This document shows, in pieces, positions 7,425 to 14,791 of a DNA stretch of 34,176 bases. The notes beneath the pieces were generated by a model. It was not told where the DNA came from. It ran no database searches and saw nothing but the letters and a program-made list of their open reading frames with translations. Source of the stretch: Actinomycetes bacterium (lineage in GTDB: Bacteria; Actinomycetota; Acidimicrobiia; Acidimicrobiales; Microtrichaceae); the NCBI GenBank assembly GCA_023450775.1, contig JAEXGP010000251.1, positions 1 through 34,176 of the forward strand, written 5' to 3'. The position numbers and the translations under genes were made by a program. The stretch's first letter is position 1; each line of letters starts with the position of its first letter.

Positions 7425-8198
7425 GTGGACGGCCTGGGCGTCCTGCGCCGCCGCCCCGACGCGGTCGATCCCGCCCTGCCGGCCGTCGTGCTGGTGCACG
7501 GCGCCATGGACCGTGCCGCCAGCTTCGGGCGCACCATGCGCCGGCTCGGCGGGCTGGACGTGTGCGCGTACGACCGCCGGGGCTACGCGACGTCGCTGTC
7601 CGCCGGCGTGGCCCAGACCTTGGACGAGCAGGCCGCCGACCTGATGACGGTCGCGGCGTGGACCGGGGCCGACACCGTCGTGGTCGTCGGCCACAGCTTC
7701 GGCGGCACGGTCGCGATGCGGGCAGCCGAGTCCGACCCGCGGCGCCTCATCGGACTCGGCGCGTTCGAATCGCCCGCCCCCACGCTGTCGACCTACCGGT
7801 CCGACGGCGCGGACCTGGCGCTGGCCGCCGCGGACTCCGGCGGCCCACCCGCCGCGGCCGAGGCCTTCTACCGGCTCGTCGTCGGCGACGCGACCTGGGA
7901 GCGCCTCCGGGCCACCGACCGCGACCTCCGCCTGGCAGAGGGTGAGCAGCTGGTCGCCGAGCTGCTCGACCTGCGTCGTCCCACGGGCGCGCCCGACCTC
8001 GACCGCGTGCAGGTGCCGGTGCTCGTCGGCGCCGGCGCCGCCAGCCACGACGGCTGGCGCGCCTCGGCCGTGGAGCTCGCCGAGCGCCTGCCCCACGCCT
8101 CCTATGTGGAGATCCCCGGCGCCGGCCACGGTGCGCACCTGTCACACCCCGACGAGTTCGCCCGCTACGTGCGGCGCTGCGTCGAGCAGAGCACCTGA
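7425..8198 (+). CDS. Alpha/beta-fold hydrolase
   Basis: The 257-residue protein has the canonical alpha/beta hydrolase layout: oxyanion strand VVLVHGAMD (about 21-29), nucleophile elbow VGHSFGG with Ser91, and catalytic His near residue 237 in GAGHGAHLSHPDEF. The acidic member probably lies in the strand ending VPVLVGAG. It could be an esterase, lactonase or peptidase; the substrate is unknown. GTG 7425 is the first ordinary start. However, the frame runs back without a stop to a CTG at 7392 that overlaps the pyruvate kinase TGA by 4 bases, and the intervening 11 codons (NAPAPLSRHVV) look coding. The true start may therefore be that CTG. It is probably co-transcribed with pyruvate kinase. Confidence 0.88.
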   Translation: MDGLGVLRRRPDAVDPALPAVVLVHGAMDRAASFGRTMRRLGGLDVCAYDRRGYATSLSAGVAQTLDEQAADLMTVAAWTGADTVVVVGHSFGGTVAMRAAESDPRRLIGLGAFESPAPTLSTYRSDGADLALAAADSGGPPAAAEAFYRLVVGDATWERLRATDRDLRLAEGEQLVAELLDLRRPTGAPDLDRVQVPVLVGAGAASHDGWRASAVELAERLPHASYVEIPGAGHGAHLSHPDEFARYVRRCVEQST

Positions 8199-8212
8199 GA
8201 CGGCGCCGGTTC

Positions 8213-8232
8213 GCCACCAGCTGCGCGGTGGC
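8213..8232 (+). terminator. Weak hairpin after the hydrolase gene
   Basis: GCCACC and GGTGGC form a 6-base stem with an 8-base loop, 14 bases after the hydrolase stop and just upstream of the next -10 box. The stem is short and has no U-tract. Confidence 0.25.
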
Positions 8233-8238
8233 ACCCCC

Positions 8239-8244
8239 TAGCCT
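8239..8244 (+). promoter_or_regulatory. -10 box (TAGCCT) of the patatin-like gene
   Basis: TAGCCT is followed by 8 bases and then the GTG start at 8253, implying a leader of about two bases or none. Confidence 0.45.
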
Positions 8245-8252
8245 TCGGGGGA

Positions 8253-9266
8253 GTGGCCACGCTCAAGTCCCTGACCCGACGCAAGCCCCGCGTCGCCTTC
8301 GTCCTGTCGGGCGGCGGCAACCTGGGCGCGCTGCAGGTGGGCATGCTGCGGGCGCTGTCCGAGCACGGCATCGTCCCCGACGTGGTGCTCGGGTGTTCTG
8401 TGGGTGCCATGAACGGCGCCGCGTTCGCGCTCGAACCCACCATCGAGGGCGTCCAGCGGCTCGAGGAGCACTGGACCACGGGCATCTCGGTCATGCCGCC
8501 GTCGCGGCTGCCGTCGGTGGTCCAGATGATCCGCAAGGGGGAGTCGCTCCACACGAACGACTCGCTCCGGCGGGGCCTCGAGATCCTGCTCGGCGCCACC
8601 CGGCGCATCGAGGACCTGCAGCTGCCGTTCGAGTGCATCGCGGCGGAGGTCGACACCGCCGCCGAGCACTGGTTCACCGAGGGGTATCTGGTGCCGGCGG
8701 TCCTCGCCTCCGCCGCACTGCCCGCCGTGTTCCCCGTCGTCACGATCGAGGGCACCCGCTACGTGGACGGCGGCGTCGTCGACAACGTGCCGATCTCCCG
8801 GGCGGTCGAGCTCGGCTGCCGTGAGATCTACGTGCTGCACGTCGGCCGTCACGGCCGGCCCGACGCCGAGATCCGCCGCCCGATCGACGCCGCGATGCAG
8901 GCGTACTGGGTGGCCCGAAACGGCCGATTCGCCCGCGACCTGGCGGCCCTGCCCGACGGCGTCGAGGCGGTCATCCTCCCGCCGGGCCAGCGTCCCGAGA
9001 TCCGCTACGACGACTTCTCCCGCACGCCGGACCTGATCACCCAGGGCTACGACAACTCGATGACGTTCCTGGACGAGCGGGCGGAGCTCGACACCGAACG
9101 GCGGATCCGCAGCGACGTCCTGCGCCCGCTGGAGCGCTGGATGGTCTCGGCCCGGAACCGCTCCTGGCGCCAGGAGGCACACCGCGCGGCGACCGACCCC
9201 GAGGGCGGCATCGTCACCGCGCCGGCCGGCGAGCGAGTCGCCCCGGACGGCGAAACCGTCGACTGA
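8253..9266 (+). CDS. Patatin-like phospholipase (NTE/RssA type)
   Basis: The 337-residue protein carries the patatin Ser-Asp dyad. VLSGGGNLGALQVG (residues 18-30) is the glycine-rich oxyanion loop, GCSVGAMNG (47-55) is the GxSxG nucleophile elbow with Ser49, and YVDGGVVDNVP (170-180) supplies the catalytic Asp172 in the DGG motif. All catalytic parts are intact, so lipid acyl-hydrolase activity is expected. The lipid substrate is unknown. There is no signal peptide or membrane segment, so it probably acts in the cytoplasm or at the inner membrane face. The C-terminal 100 residues (WVARNGRFARDLAALPDGV onward) are as in actinobacterial homologs. The start is fixed by the promoter spacing. Confidence 0.92.
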   Translation: MATLKSLTRRKPRVAFVLSGGGNLGALQVGMLRALSEHGIVPDVVLGCSVGAMNGAAFALEPTIEGVQRLEEHWTTGISVMPPSRLPSVVQMIRKGESLHTNDSLRRGLEILLGATRRIEDLQLPFECIAAEVDTAAEHWFTEGYLVPAVLASAALPAVFPVVTIEGTRYVDGGVVDNVPISRAVELGCREIYVLHVGRHGRPDAEIRRPIDAAMQAYWVARNGRFARDLAALPDGVEAVILPPGQRPEIRYDDFSRTPDLITQGYDNSMTFLDERAELDTERRIRSDVLRPLERWMVSARNRSWRQEAHRAATDPEGGIVTAPAGERVAPDGETVD

Positions 9267-9273
9267 GCCCGGA

Positions 9274-9279
9274 TACGCT
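9274..9279 (+). promoter_or_regulatory. -10 box (TACGCT) of the DUF3151 gene
   Basis: TACGCT is followed by 8 bases and then ATG 9288. The box lies just after the patatin stop, so the DUF3151 gene probably has its own near-leaderless promoter. Confidence 0.45.
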
Positions 9280-9287
9280 GCGACGCG

Positions 9288-9737
9288 ATGTCCGACCAGC
9301 CCGTCAACCTCAGCGCCTCGGGTCCGCCCGAGACGGTGCTCGATCCCGAGCCCGCCGAGGCCGTCGCCGCGCTCGACGCGGCTCTGAACGGTCCGGAGGC
9401 GGACCGACGTGATGCCGTCGCCGCCGTGGTGGCCGCCCACCCCCGGTTCCTCGCCGGGTGGGCCGAGCTCGGCGATCTCGGACGTGACGACGTGGAGTCC
9501 TACGCCTACTACCGCGTCGGCTACCACCGGGGGCTCGACAAGCTGCGTGCCTCGGGCTGGCGGGGCACGGGCTATGTGCGCTGGGCGCACCCCACGAACC
9601 GGGGGTTCCTGCGGGCCCTCGACGGACTCCGGGGCGCGGCGGCCCGCATCGGCGAGGTCGACGAGGAGGAGCGCTGCCGGCACTTCCTCGTCCAGCTGGA
9701 CCCCGAGCGGTACTCCAGCGCCCTCGACGACGCCTGA
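9288..9737 (+). CDS. DUF3151 family protein
   Basis: The 149-residue protein matches the actinobacterial family DUF3151. Family features visible are HPRFLAGWAELGD, the YAYYRVGYHRGLDKLR helix, the GWRGTG...W.H..NRGFLRAL core and the ending IGEVDEEERCRHFL. The function is unknown in the whole family. It looks cytoplasmic and largely helical, with no catalytic motif I can name. It lies 21 bases after the patatin-like gene and its stop abuts the stop of the convergent HNH gene with no gap. Confidence 0.88.
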   Translation: MSDQPVNLSASGPPETVLDPEPAEAVAALDAALNGPEADRRDAVAAVVAAHPRFLAGWAELGDLGRDDVESYAYYRVGYHRGLDKLRASGWRGTGYVRWAHPTNRGFLRALDGLRGAAARIGEVDEEERCRHFLVQLDPERYSSALDDA

Positions 9738-10778
9738 TCAGCCGTCCGGACGCTGATCCTTCCGCGCTCGGCGCTCGCGTTCCTCCCGTTCGTGACGCTC
9801 GCGGTGACACGGCGCGCACCTGTGCCCCAGCTCTGACGTGACCGTGTGGCCGCTCTCCGCGAACGGCGGGTCGTGGTCGTACTCGAGCAGGTCGGTCGAA
9901 CCGCAGTCGATGCATCGCGGCTGCTGCTCGTCGACCAGCGCCTTCTGACGCGGCGTGGGATGACGTCGGGTGTTCGTGGCATCGATCGGCTTGCCGTCGA
10001 CGTCGTGGATGAGCGCCCGGATCATCGCCGTGGGCACCAGGGAGGCCACCGCGTGTCCGGCGATCGGCGTGCCGTCGTCCAGCGAGCAGCCGTCGGCCCG
10101 GACGTGGAGGACGAGCTCGGTGTCGACCTTGGCGCCGGTGCCGTTGGTCAGGAGGTCGACGAGGGCGAGCGCTCGCTGCCGGGCCAGGCTGGAACGGTCG
10201 CCGGCGGGCACGATCTTCTGCCGGACCCGCTGATCCACGGCGGCGTGCACCGCCTGGATCGCCAGCATCGGCGCGCGGAGCACGATGCGACCCATGCCGT
10301 CGGGTTCGACGGTCCGCCAGTAGCCGGTCCGGCGGCGCTGGCGCTCCTCGGACGTCTCTGGGTCCTCGTTGTCGCCGCACCAGCCGGCCAGGACCGCGGC
10401 GACGTCGTCGCACGGGAGGTCCTGCACGAGCTGGATGAGCTCCGCCTGTCGTTCGACGTGGTCGACCGCGATCCGGGTGAGCGTCCGGACGCTGGCGTAC
10501 GAGAGGGCGCCCTCCGCATAGGCCTTCGCCACCTCGGGCAGCCGCACGAGCGATCGTGCGATGCGCAGCCACTCCCGAGCGGTGCCGACGTGGACGCGCA
10601 GGCGCTCGGCCACCCAGTGGGCGCACGTGCGGTGCCCGGTCCGTGCCCACTCGCCGGAATCGTCGAAGGGCGCGAGCGCAGCGAGGAGTTGGCGTCGCGC
10701 GCCCTCCATGGCACCGCCCGCGGCGAGTATCCGTGCCGCCCAGTCGCCGTCGTGTCCGACCGCTCGTTCGTCCGCCAT
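9738..10778 (-). CDS. DUF222 (13E12 repeat) protein with HNH nuclease domain
   Basis: The 346-residue protein has the two-part layout common in actinobacteria. Residues about 15-250 are the helical DUF222/13E12-type region (GARRQLLAALAPFDDSGEW, HWVAERLRVHVGTAREWLRIA). Residues about 285-330 form a zinc-supported HNH domain: CIDCG, then LEYDHDPPF with the Asp-His pair, then RCAPCHRERH. Such genes are often multicopy and variable between strains and may be selfish or defence-related; no role is proven. ATG 10778 is chosen because it begins where homology starts; the frame stays open 32 codons further upstream but reads as low-complexity. It has no linked methylase or integrase, so it is not a restriction system by context. 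Confidence 0.88.
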   Translation of the reverse strand: MADERAVGHDGDWAARILAAGGAMEGARRQLLAALAPFDDSGEWARTGHRTCAHWVAERLRVHVGTAREWLRIARSLVRLPEVAKAYAEGALSYASVRTLTRIAVDHVERQAELIQLVQDLPCDDVAAVLAGWCGDNEDPETSEERQRRRTGYWRTVEPDGMGRIVLRAPMLAIQAVHAAVDQRVRQKIVPAGDRSSLARQRALALVDLLTNGTGAKVDTELVLHVRADGCSLDDGTPIAGHAVASLVPTAMIRALIHDVDGKPIDATNTRRHPTPRQKALVDEQQPRCIDCGSTDLLEYDHDPPFAESGHTVTSELGHRCAPCHRERHEREERERRARKDQRPDG

Positions 10779-10902
10779 GGCTCGCCTTCGGTTCGGGCGC
10801 GAACATGCGCCGACTCCGAGGGAAGATCGCCGCACGTCCGACTCGGCTGCGGCGTCCCGCAGCCTACGAACCACCCCCGACAGTCACCCTCCGTGGTCCC
10901 GG

Positions 10903-10918
10903 CGCGTCGGCCGACGCG
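10903..10918. promoter_or_regulatory. Perfect 16-base palindrome upstream of the lyase-like gene
   Basis: CGCGTCGGCCGACGCG lies 52 bases before the -10 box of the gene at 10983, inside the 204-base divergent gap with the HNH gene. Palindromes of this size can arise by chance at this GC content, so operator function is only possible. Confidence 0.25.
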
Positions 10919-10970
10919 TCGCCGCCACGTTCCGTGACCGGTTCACCCCGTCCGCACGCAGCCGTTCTCG

Positions 10971-10976
10971 TAAGGT
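10971..10976 (+). promoter_or_regulatory. -10 box (TAAGGT) of the lyase-like gene
   Basis: TAAGGT is followed by exactly 6 bases and then ATG 10983, predicting a leaderless transcript. Confidence 0.6.
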
Positions 10977-10982
10977 CCACCC

Positions 10983-12230
10983 ATGACCTTCCCGACCAAG
11001 GGCCGCAGCTCCGACGACATCCTCGCCGAGGTCGCGGCGGAGCGGAGCGAGGACCTGGACTGGCGTGGCGGCCGGGCCTTCAGCCTCGTCTACAACGTCG
11101 ACGACCCCGAGCTCGAGGCGCTGCAGCACGAGATCGCCGCCAGCTTCCTGCACGAGAACGCCCTCAACCCCTTCCGCTACCGGACGCTGCTGCGGATGGA
11201 GGCCGAGGTCATCGACATGGCGTGCTCGCTGTTCGGCGCCACCGCCGGCTCCATGTCGTCCGGCGGCACCGAGTCGATCTTCCTCGCCGTGCAGACCTCC
11301 CGCGACCACGCCCGGGCCCGTGGCGTCACCGCGCCCCAGCTCGTCTGCGCCGACACCGCGCACCCGGCGTTCGCCAAGGCGTGCAAGTACCTGGACGTCG
11401 AGCAGGTCCTCCTGCCGACCCGGGCCGACGGCAGGGCCGATCCCGAGCGCTTCGCCGCCGCGATGGGGTCGAACACCTCGCTCGTCGTCGTGTCGTCGCC
11501 CTGCTACCCGTTCGGCGTGATCGACCCGATCGCCGAGATCGCCGGCCTGGCGGCGGAGCGGGACCTGCTCTGCCACGTCGATGCCTGCCTCGGCGGCTAC
11601 CTCCTGCCCTGGTGGGAGCGCCTCGGCGAACCCGTCCCGCCCTGGGACTTCCGCGTCGAGGGCGTGACCTCCCTCTCCGCCGACATCCACAAGTACGGCT
11701 ACACGTACAAGGGCGCCTCCACCGTCCTGTACCGCGACCAGGACCTCTACCGGCGCCAGATCTTCATGTACGACAGCTGGCCCGGCGGCCTGTACGCGTC
11801 GTCGAGCTCGGCGGGTACCCGCCCGGGTCCGCCGATCGCCGGCGCGTGGGCAACGATGACCCACCTGGGCGAGGACGGTTATCTCCGCCTGGCCGAGCGG
11901 GTCCGGACCGCCATGCGGGGATTCACCGCCGGCATCGAGGGCATCGACGGCCTCCGCATCACCTCGGACCCCGACCTCTCGCTCTTCGAGTTCGGGTCGG
12001 ACCCCGACCGGGTCGGCGCCGCTCCCGTCGACATCGGCGGCGTGGCCGACGTCATGGACGACAAGGGCTGGAACCTGGACCGCCAGCAGGGCGGCCTCCA
12101 CGTGATGCTCTCTCCCGGGCACGACAAGGTGGTCGACGCCTTCGTGAGCGACCTGGCGGACGCCGTGGCCCACCACGACGCGGACCGTGGGGGCGACCAC
12201 GTGTACGGCGGTGTCGTCGACCGGGCCTGA
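10983..12230 (+). CDS. Sphingosine-1-phosphate lyase-like PLP enzyme
   Basis: The 415-residue protein belongs to the group II PLP-dependent decarboxylase fold and follows the sphingosine-1-phosphate lyase pattern closely. SSGGTESIFLAV (92-103) binds the cofactor phosphate, TAHPAFAKA (125-133) has the ring-stacking His127, CHVDACLGG (197-205) has the PLP-nitrogen Asp200, and SADIHKYGYTYKG (232-244) has the Schiff-base Lys237. WPGGLYASSSSAGTRPG matches the family's later active-site loop. S1P lyases cleave a phosphorylated long-chain base to an aldehyde and phosphoethanolamine. Unlike the eukaryotic enzyme there is no N-terminal membrane anchor. The true bacterial substrate may differ, since no sphingolipid synthesis gene is nearby. 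The MobA-like gene overlaps its 3' end. Confidence 0.85.
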   Translation: MTFPTKGRSSDDILAEVAAERSEDLDWRGGRAFSLVYNVDDPELEALQHEIAASFLHENALNPFRYRTLLRMEAEVIDMACSLFGATAGSMSSGGTESIFLAVQTSRDHARARGVTAPQLVCADTAHPAFAKACKYLDVEQVLLPTRADGRADPERFAAAMGSNTSLVVVSSPCYPFGVIDPIAEIAGLAAERDLLCHVDACLGGYLLPWWERLGEPVPPWDFRVEGVTSLSADIHKYGYTYKGASTVLYRDQDLYRRQIFMYDSWPGGLYASSSSAGTRPGPPIAGAWATMTHLGEDGYLRLAERVRTAMRGFTAGIEGIDGLRITSDPDLSLFEFGSDPDRVGAAPVDIGGVADVMDDKGWNLDRQQGGLHVMLSPGHDKVVDAFVSDLADAVAHHDADRGGDHVYGGVVDRA

Positions 12231-12873
12231 CGTCCACGGCACGCCCGACGGCCCGCCCGTCGGTGCGGTGCTGTGCGGCGGCGCCAGCTCGCGAATGGGC
12301 GCGGACAAGGCCATGCTCGTCACGCCCACCGGTCCGCTGGCGGGCGTGGTGGCGGCGGCGCTCGGTGGGGCCGGCTGCACCCAGGTCGTCCTGGTCGGCG
12401 GCGATGGGGAAGGGCTCACCGACGCGACCGGCATCCCGTGGATCCCCGATCTCGACCCCGGCCAGGGCCCGCTCGGCGGTGTCGCCACCGTCGCCGCCCA
12501 CCATCCGGGCCGGACGCTCGTCGTCTGCGCCTGTGACCTGCCGTGGATCCGGGCCTCGGACCTGGCGACGCTGATCGACAGCCTCCGCGAGACCCGAGCC
12601 CACGTGGCGGTGCACGACCTCGACGGCACGCCCCAGTGGTCGGCGATCGCCCTCAGCCCGACCGCCGCCTCCGCGCTGGCTGCGGAGTTCCGCCAAGGGG
12701 AGCGTGCGATCCACCGAGCGGTCGCCCACAGCGGCCTCGCGGTGGCGCACGTGACCCCGTCCCGGCCCGACGCGGTGGCCGACGTCGACCACCCCGAGGA
12801 CCTGCCCGATGCCTGGCGGCGGCCCGCACCGCAGCCCCGCCCGACCCCCGAGGCGACCCCCGAGGATCACTGA
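12211..12873 (+). CDS. mobA: MobA-like nucleotidyltransferase (molybdenum cofactor guanylyltransferase)
   Basis: The 220-residue protein has the MobA Rossmann-like nucleotidyltransferase signature AVLCGGASSRMGADKAML (19-36), with Gly23-Gly24 and Lys33 for GTP, and the metal-binding Asp in CACDLPWIR. In MobA this attaches GMP to molybdopterin. GPLGGV also matches. The C-terminus is a Pro-rich tail (PAPQPRPTPEATPEDH). Two GTG starts are possible: 12211 (overlap of 20 bases with the previous gene) and 12187 (44 bases). I prefer 12211 because family homology begins about 17 residues later. It could instead be a CTP or other nucleotide transferase of the same fold. No other molybdopterin gene is in the window. 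Confidence 0.8.
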   Translation: MSSTGPDVHGTPDGPPVGAVLCGGASSRMGADKAMLVTPTGPLAGVVAAALGGAGCTQVVLVGGDGEGLTDATGIPWIPDLDPGQGPLGGVATVAAHHPGRTLVVCACDLPWIRASDLATLIDSLRETRAHVAVHDLDGTPQWSAIALSPTAASALAAEFRQGERAIHRAVAHSGLAVAHVTPSRPDAVADVDHPEDLPDAWRRPAPQPRPTPEATPEDH

Positions 12874-12914
12874 ACCCGCTTCGGCCGAGTCGCCGGTCCG
12901 GTGCCCGCTCGGGG

Positions 12915-12920
12915 TAGGTT
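12915..12920 (+). promoter_or_regulatory. -10 box (TAGGTT) of the rhodanese gene
   Basis: TAGGTT is followed by exactly 6 bases and then GTG 12927, predicting a leaderless transcript that probably also carries ribonuclease D. Confidence 0.6.
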
Positions 12921-12926
12921 GCCCTC

Positions 12927-13247
12927 GTGGCCATCGAGGAGATCACCGTCGACGAGCTGGACGGTCTGCGTGACGGCGGCGCCTTCGTGCTCGACGTCCG
13001 CAACCCCGACGAGTACGAGGAGGCTCGGGTCCCGGGCGTCGTGCTCATCCCGTTGCCCGAGCTGGAATCCCGCTACGTGGAACTGCCGGTCGTCGACACC
13101 GTGTACGTGATCTGCCGGAGCGGCGCCCGCAGCGCCCGGGCGGCCGAGTTCCTGGAGTCCCGGGGGACGCACGCGGTGAACGTGGCCGGGGGGACGCTCG
13201 CCTGGATCGACTCCGGCCGGGCCGTCGACTCCGGCCCGACGGACTGA
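12927..13247 (+). CDS. Single-domain rhodanese-like protein
   Basis: The 106-residue protein is one rhodanese domain: FVLDVRNPDEYEEARVPG (20-37) is the substrate-side signature, and VICRSGARSARAA (61-73) is the active-site loop with Cys63, which carries a persulfide in the family. It should move sulfane sulfur to an acceptor such as cyanide, thioredoxin or a biosynthetic enzyme. No signal peptide is present, so it is cytoplasmic. The loop CRSGARS is of the six-residue, sulfurtransferase type. It sits 14 bases before the ribonuclease D gene and 53 bases after the MobA-like gene; the sulfur link to molybdopterin is suggestive only. Confidence 0.92.
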   Translation: MAIEEITVDELDGLRDGGAFVLDVRNPDEYEEARVPGVVLIPLPELESRYVELPVVDTVYVICRSGARSARAAEFLESRGTHAVNVAGGTLAWIDSGRAVDSGPTD

Positions 13248-13261
13248 GGCGCGCCCACGTC

Positions 13262-14425
13262 GTGAGCGACGAAGGCGCTGGCGAGTACACGCTGATCGAG
13301 GACGACGCGGCGTTCGAGGACCTGCTCGACCGTCTGGCCGACCAGGACCGCTACGCCATCGACACGGAGTTCCACCGCGAGCGGACCTACTTCCCGCACG
13401 TGGCGCTCGTGCAGATCGCCGACCGCCACGGCGTGGCGCTGGTCGACGCCCTGAGCGTGGACCTGCGGCCCTTCGCCCGCATCCTGGACAGCGACGCGCT
13501 CGCGATCATGCACGCGGCCCGCCAGGACATGGAGGTGCTCGAGCGCAGCACCGGCACCATCCCGTCCCGTCTGGTCGACACGCAGATCGCCGCCGGCTTC
13601 CTGGGGTACACCAGTCCGTCCCTGGCCACGCTGCTCGAGCGGGAGCTCAAGGTGCGTGCGCTCAAGGCGGACCGCCTGACCGACTGGCTCCGGCGTCCGC
13701 TCAAGCCGGCGCAACTGGACTACGCGGCGGCCGACGTCGCCTACCTCCTCGAGCTCCACGACGTCCTGTGGGAGCGGCTGGTCGACCGGGGAAGGGACCA
13801 GTGGGTGCTGGACGCGTGCGAGGAGCTCCGCACCGAGTACCGCGGCCCGCGCGACCCCGACGACGCGTGGCGCCGCATCAAGGAGCTCCGCCACCTGCGC
13901 GGCAGCACGCTCGCGGTGGCCCAGGCGGTGGCGGGCTGGCGGGAGCGCCGGGCGATCGAGACCGACCAGACGCCGCGCTTCGTCCTGTCGGACCTGGGTG
14001 TGGTGTCGGTGGCGAGCGCCGCGCCCACCAGCCTGGAGGAGCTGCGGTCCCTCCGCGGTGTCGACGGACGGAGCCTCCGGGGCGGCATGGGCGACGACCT
14101 CCTCGCGGTGATCGCCGGCGCGGCGGGGAGCCGCCCGCAGCGTGCGCCGGCGCAGACCGTGCCCGAGTTGCCGGGCGAGCTGCGTCCGGCGGTGCCTCTC
14201 ATCTCGGCGTGGGTCAGCCAGCTGGCACGCGAGCTCGAGCTCGAGACGTCCATGCTCGCCACCCGAGCCGACCTCGAGGACCTGCTGCGCGGCGTCCCCG
14301 AGGCCCGCCTCACGCAGGGCTGGCGAGCCGAGCTCGTGGGCGAACCCATCCGGCGGCTCCTCGAGGGCGAGGCGGCCCTGGCGTTCGACCGCACCGAGGG
14401 ACTGATCCTCGAGGACCGCGGCTGA
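13262..14425 (+). CDS. rnd: Ribonuclease D (DEDDy exonuclease with HRDC)
   Basis: The 387-residue protein is a 3'-5' exoribonuclease that trims tRNA and other stable RNA ends. The exonuclease domain shows all four metal ligands: IDTEFH (Asp34, Glu36), HAARQDMEVL (Asp89) and YAAADVAYL (Tyr154, Asp158, the DEDDy Tyr). HRDC-type helices follow at about 200-285 (LRHLRGSTLAVAQAVAGWR) and perhaps again at the C-terminus. Length agrees with the family. The GTG start lies 14 bases after the rhodanese stop, so the two are probably one unit. Confidence 0.92.
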   Translation: MSDEGAGEYTLIEDDAAFEDLLDRLADQDRYAIDTEFHRERTYFPHVALVQIADRHGVALVDALSVDLRPFARILDSDALAIMHAARQDMEVLERSTGTIPSRLVDTQIAAGFLGYTSPSLATLLERELKVRALKADRLTDWLRRPLKPAQLDYAAADVAYLLELHDVLWERLVDRGRDQWVLDACEELRTEYRGPRDPDDAWRRIKELRHLRGSTLAVAQAVAGWRERRAIETDQTPRFVLSDLGVVSVASAAPTSLEELRSLRGVDGRSLRGGMGDDLLAVIAGAAGSRPQRAPAQTVPELPGELRPAVPLISAWVSQLARELELETSMLATRADLEDLLRGVPEARLTQGWRAELVGEPIRRLLEGEAALAFDRTEGLILEDRG

Positions 14426-14455
14426 CGCCCGGGCGGCAACCAGCACGCGACACAG

Positions 14456-14791
14456 CTAGAGCGCGGCCAGCACCACGGCGGTCGCGACCACGCATAGCAC
14501 GCCCACCGCGACCCACGCGTAGGTGATGTCGCCCCGGCGGAACCACCGTGCCGCCAACCAGGTCACCCGGAGCAGCGGCGCCGCGATCACCACGACGATC
14601 GCGGCCGTGGCGGCCCATGTGCCGGCGTCGCCGGGCAGGACCGAGCCGGCGACCGCCAGGGCCACGGCGACGATCATCGCCATCCGCGACGCGGCGACGA
14701 GTGCGTCGAAGCGGCCGGCGCGCGGGTCCGGGATCGACATGCCGGCCGCGCCGTCGGGTCCGTCGCCGCCGCCCATCGGCACCTCGTTCAC
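14456..14791 (-). CDS. Small membrane protein, DUF1634-like
   Basis: The 111-residue protein has a polar N-terminus of about 30 residues and three predicted membrane helices (near 36-52, 60-78 and 91-110). APLLRVTWLAARWFRRGDITYAW resembles the core of DUF1634 proteins, which often neighbour TauE/SafE transporters. Here its GTG start overlaps the TauE/SafE stop by 4 bases, supporting a joint role, possibly as an accessory subunit of the exporter. Its function is not established. Confidence 0.72.
   Translation of the reverse strand: MNEVPMGGGDGPDGAAGMSIPDPRAGRFDALVAASRMAMIVAVALAVAGSVLPGDAGTWAATAAIVVVIAAPLLRVTWLAARWFRRGDITYAWVAVGVLCVVATAVVLAAL

Noticed and set aside
9738..10778. The HNH/DUF222 gene as a mobile element or restriction system
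   Set aside because: No inverted repeats, target duplication, integrase, methylase or composition shift was seen around it. It is only described as a nuclease-domain protein.
12187..12210. GTG 12187 as the start of the MobA-like gene
   Set aside because: It would overlap the lyase gene by 44 bases and add eight residues outside family homology. It remains possible, since neither GTG has a clear ribosome binding site.
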